Positions 43,254-53,144 of a DNA stretch of 64,000 nucleotides are shown here, piece by piece. Within the stretch, counting starts at the first letter, position 1. Each line of letters starts with the position of its first letter. Source of the DNA: Agelas oroides (taxonomy: Eukaryota > Porifera > Demospongiae > Agelasida > Agelasidae); assembly GCA_949130485.1 (NCBI GenBank), contig OX422197.1, positions 6,924,991 through 6,988,990 of the forward strand, read 5' to 3'. A program made the position numbers and the translations under genes. The notes under the pieces are model-generated. The model was not told the origin of the DNA. It saw nothing but the letters and a program-made list of their open reading frames with translations, and made no database searches.

Positions 43254-43291
43254 CAGAGATTCTTATCGACACCATCCAGGCGCTTGGCCGG
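43254..43291 (-). CDS. KYAT3: KYAT3-like exon 1 (first one found)
   Basis: This 38-bp exon encodes PAKRLDGVDKNLW with two bases of the Trp codon at its end. KYAT3 is a PLP-dependent type I aminotransferase (kynurenine to kynurenic acid via transamination) and also acts as a cysteine-S-conjugate beta-lyase. An upstream exon with the start codon and any mitochondrial targeting peptide is required, because this one opens in phase 0 after CTCCCACAG without Met. I did not find it. The exons run on the minus strand, convergent with the plus-strand candidates at 37.7-38.4 kb. Confidence 0.85.
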
Positions 43292-43476
43292 CTGTGGGAG
43301 AAGAGAACCAGTGGCTCAGTTCATATGACTACATCAGCTACTCAAAAGAGCTAATTAGCAAGAAAGTATAACTCCAAATGAAAAAAAAAAGTTTGCTTGC
43401 ATGCTCTTTCCCATATGCACAGTAGCTAACAATATTTTGATGTCATGGGCCAAATTAGAGGGAAGTGAAAAGCTGG

Positions 43477-43549
43477 CAGTCACTGGGAATTCGGAACCCA
43501 GGGTACCTGGCTTGAGCCTGCCTGTGCTCTAACCATTGAAGCATGACTG
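43477..43549 (-). repeat. 73-nt tRNA-like sequence
   Basis: On the minus strand, CAGTCAT and GTGACTG pair as a 7-bp acceptor-like stem. GCTT/GAGC forms a D-stem with a loop of CAATGGTTA, and CTGGG/CCCAG forms a T-stem around TTCCGAATT. The anticodon stem does not pair well. The length is 73 nt. I read it as a tRNA pseudogene or SINE head, not a working tRNA. Confidence 0.4.
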
Positions 43550-43579
43550 CGGGACAACCACCAGCCTCCACAATCCTAC

Positions 43580-44300
43580 AAGTCACAAAAAAGTTTTCCG
43601 AATGAAAACAAGTGCATGTAGGGATGGAACCCTCAAAAACCAGCCAAACAAGATGGGAACGACACCACAACACATTCACACCATCCCTACATCTTGTGCC
43701 ATTTTGCCAACTATGTTAGTTGTGTGCATAGGAGGCAGTGGGGAGGGTAGTGCTGGGTGTTTAGTGCATGTTGATGTGCATGGAGAGTGTGGGTGGCTGC
43801 AATGTAGTTGCTACTGAGCATGGCAGGTATAGTCTGTCTTGTATGCAGAAACTGTGAGCAGCGCTGGATCTGTACGGTAATATTGTATGTTGGGAGTTTT
43901 AAGAAAACCAGGAGCTAGCTTTGAGACCACTTAAAGTTTATCTGTCATGTTGAGGGACAAGGAACACTGTCACATTCCCATGTCAATATGGTATGGGAAT
44001 GAGGATAAAGCAGCTCTAATCTCAAGTTATGTTGTGAAATTTTATTGCTGCTGAATGTGGCAGATATGGATTGTCTTTTATGTGTGGACTGAGCAGTACT
44101 GAGTACCGTGTTCATTTAGCAGGTGTGAATAGGCAAAGTGCATGTAGAGAGTTTTTTGGTGTGCATAGTTGGCAAAATGGCACAAGATGTAGGGATGGTG
44201 TGAATGTGTTGTGGTGTCGTTCCCATCTTGTTTGGCTGGTTTTTGAGGGTTCTATCCCTACATGCGCTTGTTTTCATTCGGAAAACTTTTTTGTGACTTG
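43580..44300. repeat. 721-bp block with about 135-bp inverted ends
   Basis: AAGTCACAAAAAAGTTTTCC and its complement at the right bound the block. It is closely related to 35,290-36,350 but with a shorter, different centre. Confidence 0.85.
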
Positions 44301-46150
44301 TTCCTGCTCTTTTTTTTTAGAATGGTAAGGAAGGCGAGGGGAAGATGCATGGTCTGTAAAGTATGAAAGCATAAAACTGTGTTGTTCACAAAGAAAAAAG
44401 AATCATCATATACATTCAAATGCTTCCAAGTGAAATTGTAAATTTATCTACAGGGTTTAGAAGCCCACATAAAACCCAAGCGCAAAGCACATGAGTTGTA
44501 TGAGGCTTTGCACACAGGCTTATAAATCCCATAGATCCTATAACGCTGTGTTGTCAAACTGATTTAGACTATAGCTACTCACTGTAAAACTGTTGCTGTA
44601 ATGGTGGCTTACAACTCAATACTACATGTATGTGAGCTCTGTGGGGATGAAGTCTGCAGAGAGTTTTTCGGTGAACCCAATAGTAATCCACATGAAGTGA
44701 GCGGGAGCTGAACAACTGCCAGTTTCTGCGACCGCCTCCTTTAGAGCGGAAGTTTTATGAATGAAGCCACCATTGACTTGGAGCTATTAACTAGTTTGAG
44801 GACCAAGCTGCCAATAGGCTGCTAATTGCTGCGTTGGAGGAATGTGAAGATTCAGGCACAACACAAAAGGAGGATGTTAAGAAGACACCAGCCAAAATGC
44901 TACCATCAACTCTAAGTAAACATTGTATGTAAACATGTACTATATGCATTTTCGTTGTAAACGACCATAGCAAGCAAATTTGGAATTTGAAAGCTGAAAA
45001 TAAATATCAGTGGCTAGTGTTCTAAGTTGCTAGCTAGTGTTAAGTTGCCAGCTATTATTTTAACCATCAAGTACCTCGTATCTATAGGATTAGCAACTGA
45101 CCAGATTACAGAATGACTTCAGCTATAGTCCAAACGGAAGTAGAAACTGCTGCACTTGCAATCTACACGCTTCATTTACAGTAGCTCTAGTAATACACAC
45201 CTTAGAATATTTCTCCAGGAGGCATGCACATTCCCTCTCTATGTTTTGCGTTATACCACCTGACCTCAGGGCCGTAGCCACCGGTCCGGTTAGTCCGGTT
45301 TCAACCGGACCACTTTTTCCCTCACCCATGGCTTGCTTGGCGTCGCCAAATAGGGCCAATGCTTGGCAAACGCCCATGGCGCGGGCACGCACACAGCGTG
45401 GTGACATGTTGCAACATAATACGAGATGGCTGCGAACAGTGCGAAAGACCAAGTCTTCCAACAATTTTCCGTTCTTCCAACTGAATGATCTGCGAAGGTG
45501 TGGCTTGTAAGATTAGCGAACATTCGGAAAAACGGGCAGAAAGGGTAGATGTTCATGCATGTAAAACCCTGTCGTCTGGCCTCCGAGAACCATCGTTTTG
45601 GCCCAAAAATGGTATCAGAAGCAACCTCATAGCCTCTAAATTTCCTGGGGGGGGGGGGGGGGGGGGGGGCATGCCCCCAGACCCCCCTAGCTGTTGCGTG
45701 CTTACGTACGCACCACTAACCTGACCACTCAAAATTTGATGGCTACGGCCCTGGGCTGTTGCAGTCTTCATCTTGTCACCGTAAGCTATATCTGAACACG
45801 TGCTCAGTTGAGCTTCCGGGGGCATAGTTTCTATGAATAATATTCTAACAAAATGGCGGTATAGCACTAAGCATTAACATCGGAGTGCTTGAGAATCACT
45901 GCAGAATAGTTCAAGTTCTACGAGAACGATAAGTAGTGAGTACAATACCAAGTGATTTATGCTGTTCTTTTGCGTTTGAATCATTGTAATAGCTTCAGCC
46001 GTTGTCGTGCTATCGTGGTGGAGAAAAGAAAGAAGAAGAAAGAAGAAGTCAGAAGATAGACGATTTGCCCGTTTTAGCGACTTGCCGGTCTGGTACTTTA
46101 GCGATGCTCTCCAGTGAAGTTAACAGTCTCGCTGCTCATGGAAGCTCATG
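44301..46150 (-). mobile_element. Composite transposon, right (inverted) copy
   Basis: Block C (44,455-44,545), block A (44,705-45,012) and the poly-Ser ORF region (45,985-46,115) match the left copy in inverted orientation, while block B (44,560-44,702) matches in the same orientation. The decayed repeat-protein region is absent. A hAT-like element at 45,268-45,755 interrupts it. Confidence 0.6.
45268..45755. mobile_element. hAT-like element with CAGGGCCGTAGCC ends
   Basis: CAGGGCCGTAGCCA and TGGCTACGGCCCTG are perfect 14-bp inverted ends. A 23-base G run lies at 45,647-45,669. No clear target duplication is seen. CCGGTCCGGTTAGTCCGG recurs inverted near 48,825. Confidence 0.7.
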
Positions 46151-46478
46151 GAGGCCTTTGACTAATCTAACGCAGACATTTCAAGTGTGTCATTTGTGCA
46201 CTTTTAATGTGGCCGCCATTTTTTTTTGAGGTCATCCCTACATATGGCGTACTACCGTACGCCATGATATACGTACTTCACACTGTACTGGATGCTCCAG
46301 TCACAACTCCTGGGGACCACCCAGTATGTGCTGTCTGATGGAGTTATTGATAGCATGTACTTATTCTCACAGGCCAGACTCTTACGTGGTTGGGGGTGGC
46401 TGCCAGGTTTTGCGACTAGACCACCTCTGCAGTATAAAAGAGTGTAAGGGCCGGTGGTTGCCCGGTGGTGTATCAAAC

Positions 46479-46508
46479 CATAGATAATACGAGTCTCTAT
46501 TATCTATG
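46479..46508. mobile_element. 30-bp minimal copy of CATAGATAATAGAG family
   Basis: CATAGATAATA and TATTATCTATG face each other with only CGAGTCTC between, and perfect 7-bp ATCAAAC flanks lie at 46,472-46,478 and 46,509-46,515. It is essentially two termini with nothing in between. Confidence 0.85.
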
Positions 46509-47340
46509 ATCAAACGTGCGTATATCAATTTTTAAAACCAGGCAAGAGGCAAGTGCCCTAAAGAAGCTGCTAAACGGACCACAGACAGCTTCTATATTAA
46601 ATATATCCATAGATAATAGAGCGTAACCGGGATTGGAAACATCTCAATTAACGCGGCCACTCCGCGTTACCGGAAGTAGTACTTCCGGTCACGTACATAA
46701 TGAGGCAAGGTGAGCGTGGCGGTACAGAGCTATGAAACCAGTGCGTGTTTATCGCGTCGGACGCTCAGACGCAGTGGTTTACATGCAGCTGGAGTAACTA
46801 CACTACAGCTACAAAAGATGGAGCACGACTAGAGAGGCTCCTCATGCATGTACACTGAAGTTGCAAGAGCACATAACAATGGCAATGCACTAATAAATAC
46901 ACACACTAATACACTATACAGTTGTACAAAGAAACTGCTAACAAACTCTTGAATGTTGAGTTGCCATGTACACAACCTCTTTGGCACTGAAAACCAGAGA
47001 ATTGGGTCACTGAAGCAGAGTCCACTGGATCAGAAGAATCAGTCATTGAGGGTGAGTGAAAACATAACATGGGCTTGGAATGCTGGGAGCGTAGCGATAA
47101 GTTTGCACCAGACTTGGTGGCTAGATATCAACTTGCTGTCATGGAATTGGTACTGTGAATGGTAATCATGACTGGCGGTTCCCTGCAGATACGGAGTAAG
47201 ATTGTGTTTCGTGCTTCATGTTTCCTCTCTTCTCTCTTGCCAATGCATGCCCAACTGAAATTGTCTCCCACCCATATCTGTAATGTGTACAGGGAGTGCA
47301 TACATGTAGCTAAGAAAACTAGTTACACAAAGACAAGAGC

Positions 47341-47707
47341 TAGTCTCGTACTAGTCTCGCAAGCCAGACCCACTTCCGCAAAAAAAAAAAGGGAAAGGTC
47401 TGGTGAACTGCGTACACAAGCGAAAGAGAGCTAGGACATATTTTCCACTACTGCAGGAGTTGTAAAAACACTTTGACTATACTTCTCAGAGAGCGTGCTT
47501 ACTCCGCAACGGGAAATTCAAGAGTGCATTATTTGAAATCTGGTTACGTCATCCAGCTAATTGCATTCTGGTGGGACACGGCTTGTGTATGTAGTTCACC
47601 AGACCCTTCCCTTCTTTTGCGGAAGTGGGTCTGGCTTGCGAGACTAGTCTCGTACCCAGACTACTTTTCAGCAGGCAAAAAAAAAAGTGGTCTGGAAACA
47701 AGACTAG
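47341..47707. mobile_element. 9-bp-TSD MITE, split by another MITE
   Basis: The outer element has TAGTCTCGTACCCAGACTAC-type ends (split at 47,351/47,656) and the right end GTGGTCTGGAAACAAGACTA. It is flanked by perfect GACAAGAGC at 47,332-47,340 and 47,708-47,716. Without the insert it is only about 63 bp long. Confidence 0.88.
47352..47646. mobile_element. 9-bp-TSD MITE inserted into a MITE
   Basis: TAGTCTCGCAAGCCAGACCC and GGGTCTGGCTTGCGAGACTA are the ends of a longer inverted repeat. GTCTCGTAC lies at 47,343-47,351 and 47,647-47,655, and this target is itself part of the outer MITE's terminus. Confidence 0.92.
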
Positions 47708-47757
47708 ACAAGAGCTAGGCCTACATCAAAAATGAAATGTCCATAATCTCTCCCCCA

Positions 47758-48056
47758 CAAACTGCTCCCCAAGAAAGTTTATGGCATTGTGTAATATTAC
47801 CATGCAATACTTTAGACTCAGAGCTTTCTTCTGAAATGTTCTAAACCAAAGCCATAAACCTACACTGAGAGCAACTGCTTCACAAACTTCTTTACCTACC
47901 GTAGGCTAAATACGGCAGTATAGCTTCTGTAACTGAAGGAAAAAATGTTTCTAGCATCACAAATTATTACCATGCAATACTTCAGACTCGGAGCTTTCTT
48001 CTGAAACGTTCTAAACTAAAGCCATAAACCTACACTGAGAGCAACTGCTTCACAAA
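47758..48056. repeat. Direct duplication of about 105 bp
   Basis: TTACCATGCAATACTT through AGCCATAAACCTACACTGAG and AGCAACTGCTTCACAAA occurs twice, about 180 bp apart, with few differences. Confidence 0.88.
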
Positions 48057-48635
48057 AGATTAACTAAACAGAGGCGCTCGTTTAAAGCTTTAAAATGACT
48101 ACACCAGAATCAACTATCAGACACAAATTTTAGTTCTAATTGTAGCGCAACCCTTCCCAAACCGCATAATACCCCCACAAAACTCACCAGCTTCAGTACA
48201 CTTCTCGCTTCTGAAGCTTTTTTGCTTGTCGGTCGGTCGCTCCTTCTCCCTCAAGGCAACCCACAGCTGCAACGCGGAGTGTCCGCGCGTTTAACTATGG
48301 AATATATGCGCATCACGTGAGATGTTTCCAATCCCGGTTACGACTCTATTATCTATGATATATCATAGTACATGTTTCTACTCTCGAGGTTTCGTCTCTC
48401 ACCGCAAGTTTTGCAGACGCCATCCTGGCTGTCCCAGATGTCTGCAGCTGCCTGCAGCAACAGATTCTCGCCCCGGAAACCCTCCACAGCAAGGATAACG
48501 AACTCCTCAGCATCATAGCTGATGAGTGACCTAACAATACCACAACAAGAGTGATCAAGCCACACCCTCGAGTCTCGTGCCCAGACCCATCTTAAATCTG
48601 GGAACGAGATATTAAAGTTTACTGTCTCGGAAATA

Positions 48636-48725
48636 TAGCCTCGTTCCCAGGCCGTTCCCGGCTCCAGTTTTGATCGACTGCAAGCGATCAAAACTGGAGC
48701 CGGGAACGGCCTGGGAACGAGGCTA
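48636..48725. mobile_element. 90-bp 9-bp-TSD MITE, very young
   Basis: TAGCCTCGTTCCCAGGCCGT and ACGGCCTGGGAACGAGGCTA continue inward as nearly 40-bp arms. Perfect TCGGAAATA flanks lie at 48,627-48,635 and 48,726-48,734. The arms look identical, so insertion is recent. Confidence 0.93.
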
Positions 48726-48844
48726 TCGGAAATACGTATAGACCTAATATTATTTCCGTGTTATTACCATTGACTTTAACCCATTCTGTACTCTTGCCTA
48801 CCGCGAAAAAGTGGTCCGGTTGAAACCGGACTAACCGGACCGGT

Positions 48845-49070
48845 GTCAAGTGAATATAGGCATCCCCAAAAATACGCATCCCGGGTGCCCGTATTCACGT
48901 GAATGTAAGCATCCCGACGCCTATATTTACGTGAATACGGGCACCCGGGTGCCCATTTTCACACTGAATATGGGCATTCCGCTGTGAAAATAGGCACCCC
49001 ATGCAAACAGTGAATTTTGCCCGTTTTAACAATGAGTATAGGCGTCCCTATGTAAAAATAGGCACCTAAC
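48845..49070. repeat. Foldback region with GGCACC motifs
   Basis: GGGTGCCCGTATTCACGTGA and TTACGTGAATACGGGCACCC form a near-perfect hairpin at about 48,893-48,951. Further ATAGGCACC/GGGTGCC motifs surround it. It directly abuts the truncated 5' end of the retrotransposon. Confidence 0.75.
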
Positions 49071-49071
49071 C

Positions 49072-49915
49072 CTCCCTCAGATCCCCTACATGAGCAGATT
49101 CAGTCCATCTCTGTTAAATTCTCTCTAAGACAAGTTGTTACTGCTCCTACCAGAGTCACACCCACAACCTCAACCGTCATTGATCATGTCTACTTGTCTG
49201 AAAACCTTGGCCTTTCCTCATGCAGCATTCTACCCCCACTAACTGGGTCCGACCATAACAGTGTTGCAATCTCCCTCCAACTTTCTCCACCTTATCAAAA
49301 GGCCACTCGTAGAAAAATCTGGTTATACAAAAATGCCGACTTTGAAACTGCAAACGACACTCTGCAGTGCATCCCCTCAGCCTTCTTCCCAGATGATGAT
49401 GTAGATGCCTTCTGGACTCAGTGGTTTGACTTATTTATGGCAACCATGGAGAAGTGCATCCCTACAAAGAACATCTCCTCCCATCGCAGATTGCCATACA
49501 TCACAAAAGAACTTGTTCTCCTCATTCGGAAGAAGGTACGCCTCTACAAGCAAGCTGTCAGGTTAAACACTACAAACTCTTGGCTCAAGTATAACAAAGC
49601 ACGCAACAGAGCCACCTCTGCCCTTCGAAAGGCCAAGCAGTCCTTCTTCACAAATCTCTCCAGTAAGATCCGTTCCCCAAAGGACTTCTGGTCAGCTTAC
49701 CATAAACTCTCACCGAAGCATCATAGGATACCAGTGAACCTTTCATATTTATCCCAAATTGCCAGAGATCCTAGTGAAAAAGCAAATCTTCTAAACCACT
49801 TCTTCTGTTCCTGTTTCAATGATAATACTCCCAGTATGTCACCCACTCCTACCCCTGCTCCCTCTGACACTCCAACCCTCTCAACTATTTCTTGTTCTGA
49901 GGAGGAGGTTTTCCC
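49072..49915 (+). pseudogene. Retrotransposon endonuclease C-terminus and linker
   Basis: The frame starts abruptly within an APE-type endonuclease: STVIDHVYLSENLG and TGSDHNSVAISLQL carry the terminal SDH motif. A linker follows with RRKIWLYKNADFE and TRNKARNRATSALRKAKQSF-like sequence (KARNRATSALRKAKQSFFTN). The 5' half of ORF2 is missing. A frameshift near 49,916 separates it from the reverse transcriptase. It is a 5'-truncated, dead copy. Confidence 0.85.
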
Positions 49916-50771
49916 ATGCATCTATTATCCACCTACAAGACAAGAACAGCATCTGGTCCAGATGGTATCTCAAGCATCATGCTGAGAAAAACTGCTACAT
50001 CCATCTCTTCAAAACTTACCACTTTCTTCAACCTTTCCTTGAGATTAGGAAAAGTACCTTCACAATGGAAGGTATCCAACGTTATTCCAATTCTCAAATC
50101 AGGTGACCCCTCCAATGCCAGCAACTATCGTCCCATCTCTCTACTCTCGCTTGTTTCTAAGGTCCTAGAACGCATCATCTTCAACCAAATTTCTCACCAC
50201 CTATCTATAAATCGCTTGCTTTCCAAGAGTCAGTTTGGTTTCAGATCTGGCTTCTCCACTCAAGAGGCACTCCTCTCAGTGACAAATGACTGGCACCAGC
50301 TACTATCTAAAAATCATCAGATTGCTGCAGTTTTCTTTGATGTTAAAAAGGCGTTTGACTCTGTTCCCCACACCCTTATCCTCCAATCTCTGTCATCTGT
50401 TGGCATCTCAGGACCCCTACTCTCCTGGTTTGAGGACTACCTTACTGGTAGGCAGCAAAGGGTTGTCGTGGATGGAGTCTCATCCCCACTTTCTCCAGTT
50501 ACATCAGGAGTCCCACAAGGTTCGATACTCGGTCCTCTACTTTTTATCATCTTCATGAATTCTATCAACTATCTTCCTCTTTCACCTGGTTCCAAACTCG
50601 TGCTATATGCTGACGATATTGCTCTCTACAGACCCATAAATTCTCCTGAAGACGTAAGCATCATTCAAGAGGACATAAACCAAATTCTAAATTGGACCAA
50701 AGCTCACAGCCTAACACTGAACTCTGCCAAAACTAACCTTTTACCAGTCACTCGCTCTCCCCGGCCAATTC
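49916..50771 (+). pseudogene. Reverse transcriptase of a CR1/L2-like element
   Basis: Motifs in order: SGPDGISSIML, FDVKKAFDSVPHTL, TSGVPQGSILGPLLF (about 50,500-50,550) and YADD at 50,606-50,617, the catalytic site. Then ALYRPINSPEDVSII and thumb-like sequence up to RSPRPIP, where a hAT-like element interrupts it. This belongs to the Jockey/CR1/L2 superfamily of non-LTR retrotransposons, copied by target-primed reverse transcription. Subfamily is uncertain. Confidence 0.92.
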
Positions 50772-51424
50772 CAGTGGCGGATTTAGGGGGGGTAAGGGGG
50801 GTGCAAATGCACCCCCCTTTGGCGGCTAGTAATGTATTTTGCGTACATAACTGCACGAGTCCATCAAATGATTATGCAGCAGTGGCATGTAGCAACAACA
50901 ACCAGGCACAGTTACACACTCACGTATCAGTTCCTTACTGATCTCCAGACGTTTGACTAGGCCTAGAGTTGCTTCGAGACATTCAGTTCGGCCCGAGGGG
51001 TCCGCCACGGCGCGCCTCGGCGTACGAGATTTCGAAATCCACTGGATTTCACGTGGACTTCGGATTTCAGAGTGGATTTCACAGTGGATTTCTGGATTTC
51101 AGTTTGGATTTCTGCCGACAGGTTTCTTCTTGTATGTTCTTGGATAATTTAGTTATAGTTCCCAGCTTAGCAAAAAATTTTAGTTAGTTGTATAGTTTTG
51201 GTTAACTAAATTTTAAAAAGGCCATACTAAAATTATTCTAAAACAACACTGTCGGACAGTGTACGAGATTTCTTTTGTGACGGACCCCTCGGTTCGGCCT
51301 TCCAGCTATATTGTGTATGAATGCGTTCACGTGACCGAAAGTGGGCGTGGTAACCCAAAAATTTCCGGCGCGCTTCGCGCGCAGTCACTGAACCCCCCTT
51401 TCTAAATTTCTAGATCCGCCACTG
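50772..51424. mobile_element. 653-bp hAT-like element in the retrotransposon
   Basis: CAGTGGCGGATTTAG and its inverted partner ending ATCCGCCACTG bound the insert, with AATTC duplicated at 50,767-50,771 and 51,425-51,429. Removing the insert and one AATTC leaves the reverse transcriptase frame continuous (658 bp, one more than a multiple of three, as the frames require). Inside are GAGGGGTCC-ended foldback sequence and a TTAGTT-rich repeat. No transposase is present. Confidence 0.88.
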
Positions 51425-51429
51425 AATTC

Positions 51430-52000
51430 CAATTCACCTCAATCTTGGATCAAATCCCATCCAAACTGTCAGCTCCGTCAAATACCTGGGTGTTACCATA
51501 ACACATGACTTGTCATGGAAAAGACATACACTCAATGTGATCAAAGCTGCCAAATCCCAGATTGGCCTTCTCCATCGTAAGCTATACCAGGCCACACCTC
51601 AAGCCAGACACGCCATCTACAAAAGTGCAATACTACCCAGACGTGAGTATTGTTGCTCAGTATGGGACCCTCACTCTACCACCCTTATCAATGAACTTGA
51701 GAAAACCCAAAAGTTTGCAGGGAGAGTCATCACCAAGAATTGGAACAGTGACTATGCCACCATCCTCAATGACTTGAACTGGTTGCCACTCTCCACTCGC
51801 CGCAAGATGCAAAAGCTCAAGGTCTGTTACAACATCTTAAATGATTTTTCTTGTATTCCATCAACCTCATTCACACTTCATCCCAGACCCTCACCACGCC
51901 ACCCACATAATAGAATTATTTTTATGCCACTCGTAAAAACTGTAGCTCACAAATCTTCCTTTTTCATTGATGTAATTTACCTATGGAATATACTTCGTCG
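51430..52000 (+). pseudogene. C-terminal part of retrotransposon ORF2
   Basis: It continues with VKYLGVTITHDLSWKRHTLN, IYKSAILPRREYCCSVWDPH, LEKTQKFAGRVITKNW and LNDLNWLPLSTRRKMQKLKV, the characteristic C-terminus of CR1/L2-like elements. It ends abruptly after DVIYLWN at the satellite junction, so the natural stop and 3' UTR are missing. Confidence 0.88.
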
Positions 52001-52622
52001 ATTAGTCGCGAATGCACGCGAATTTCCATTGACGGCACTATACTTAGATGCTGGGAAAGGATATATTGGCCGGCCTGTACAGCTTTGTGCGCCTTTTGCA
52101 CCGAGAAATGGTTTAGATTTTTGAACTCTTCATGCTCATTGCTTCTTGATAATATGCACCTTGCATTAGTGCAACCTTTGTACCGAGCTAGAATTAGTCG
52201 CGAATGCACGCGAATTTCCTTTGACGGCACTATACGGCGATACAGGGAAAGGAGATATTGGCCGGACTGTACAGCTTTGTGCGCCTTTTGCACCGAGAAA
52301 CGGTTTGCATTTTTAAACTCTTCATGCCCATAGCTTCTTGATAATATGCACTTTGCATTAGTGCAACCTTTGTACCGAGCTAGGATTAGTCGCGAATGCA
52401 CACGAATTTCCATTGACGGCACTATACTTAGATGCAAGGAAAGGATATATTCTCCGGCCTGTACAGCTTTGTGCGCCTTTTGCACCGAGAAATGGTTTAG
52501 ATTTTTGAACTCTTCATGCCCATTGCTTCTTGATAATATGCACCTTGCATTAATGCAACCTTTGTACCGAGCTAGGATTAGTCGCGAATCCACGCGAATT
52601 TCCATTGACGGCACTATACGGC
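52001..52622 (-). repeat. 192-bp satellite, inverted block (3.2 copies)
   Basis: The reverse complement of the satellite consensus begins exactly after the retrotransposon sequence at ATTAGTCGCGAATG. Monomers here are more diverged than in the main array, as expected for an array edge. Confidence 0.93.
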
Positions 52623-53144
52623 TATGGGATCGTCTAAGTTCACATAGCTCCATGAGGTTACATCATAAAACATCACATGGGAGTTCCCCGTGCCCACTAA
52701 ATAATCGCGATAACCCTCTTTCTACATAATTTAACTTAACTGAAAATTGTTCTGAACTAGCATGCATTCAGAGAGTATGCAGCATATCAAGGTAAAAGAG
52801 GCCAAGTAAGCATAATATCAGTAAGGTGAAGTAGTCAGGATGAAGGTATATATTCGTGGCAGTTGTTGAGGGAGGAAATCGACTGTACAGGACAGAGCTA
52901 GCCTCAAATATAAGGCTGCATGAGTACAGCATACTTGGTAAAGATGATCATGTGAGAGTACAAATATCATAGTCCATGAGGCCTAAATTTGGGCAGTGAA
53001 AGCATGTACACGGTAACTTCTTGTCACACACAAGTTGATCAAGATTTCAAGTGTCTGTGTGCATAATTTATTAGTACCATGGCAAACCTGCTGTGTACAG
53101 TTAGCTGTGTGCATTGTGAGCTTGAACTCAAACTATTCATGAGA
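52623..53144. other. Spacer between inverted and direct satellite blocks
   Basis: This unique-looking sequence has no recognised gene or repeat. Its first open frame continues from the satellite only by chance. Confidence 0.5.

Larger units (their letters stand above)
46608..48357. mobile_element. 1.75-kb element, CATAGATAATAGAG family
   Basis: The left CATAGATAATAGAG and right CTCTATTATCTATG are inverted, and similarity continues inward (AACCGGGATTGGAAACATCT against GATGTTTCCAATCCCGGTTA). ATATATC flanks it on both sides. It contains a nested pair of 9-bp-TSD MITEs and an internal direct duplication. No transposase was recognised, so it is non-autonomous or decayed. Confidence 0.85.

Noticed and set aside
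52001-52124. Retrotransposon C-terminus extended into a unique tail
   Set aside because: The extension is inverted satellite sequence read through by chance after the junction at 52,001.
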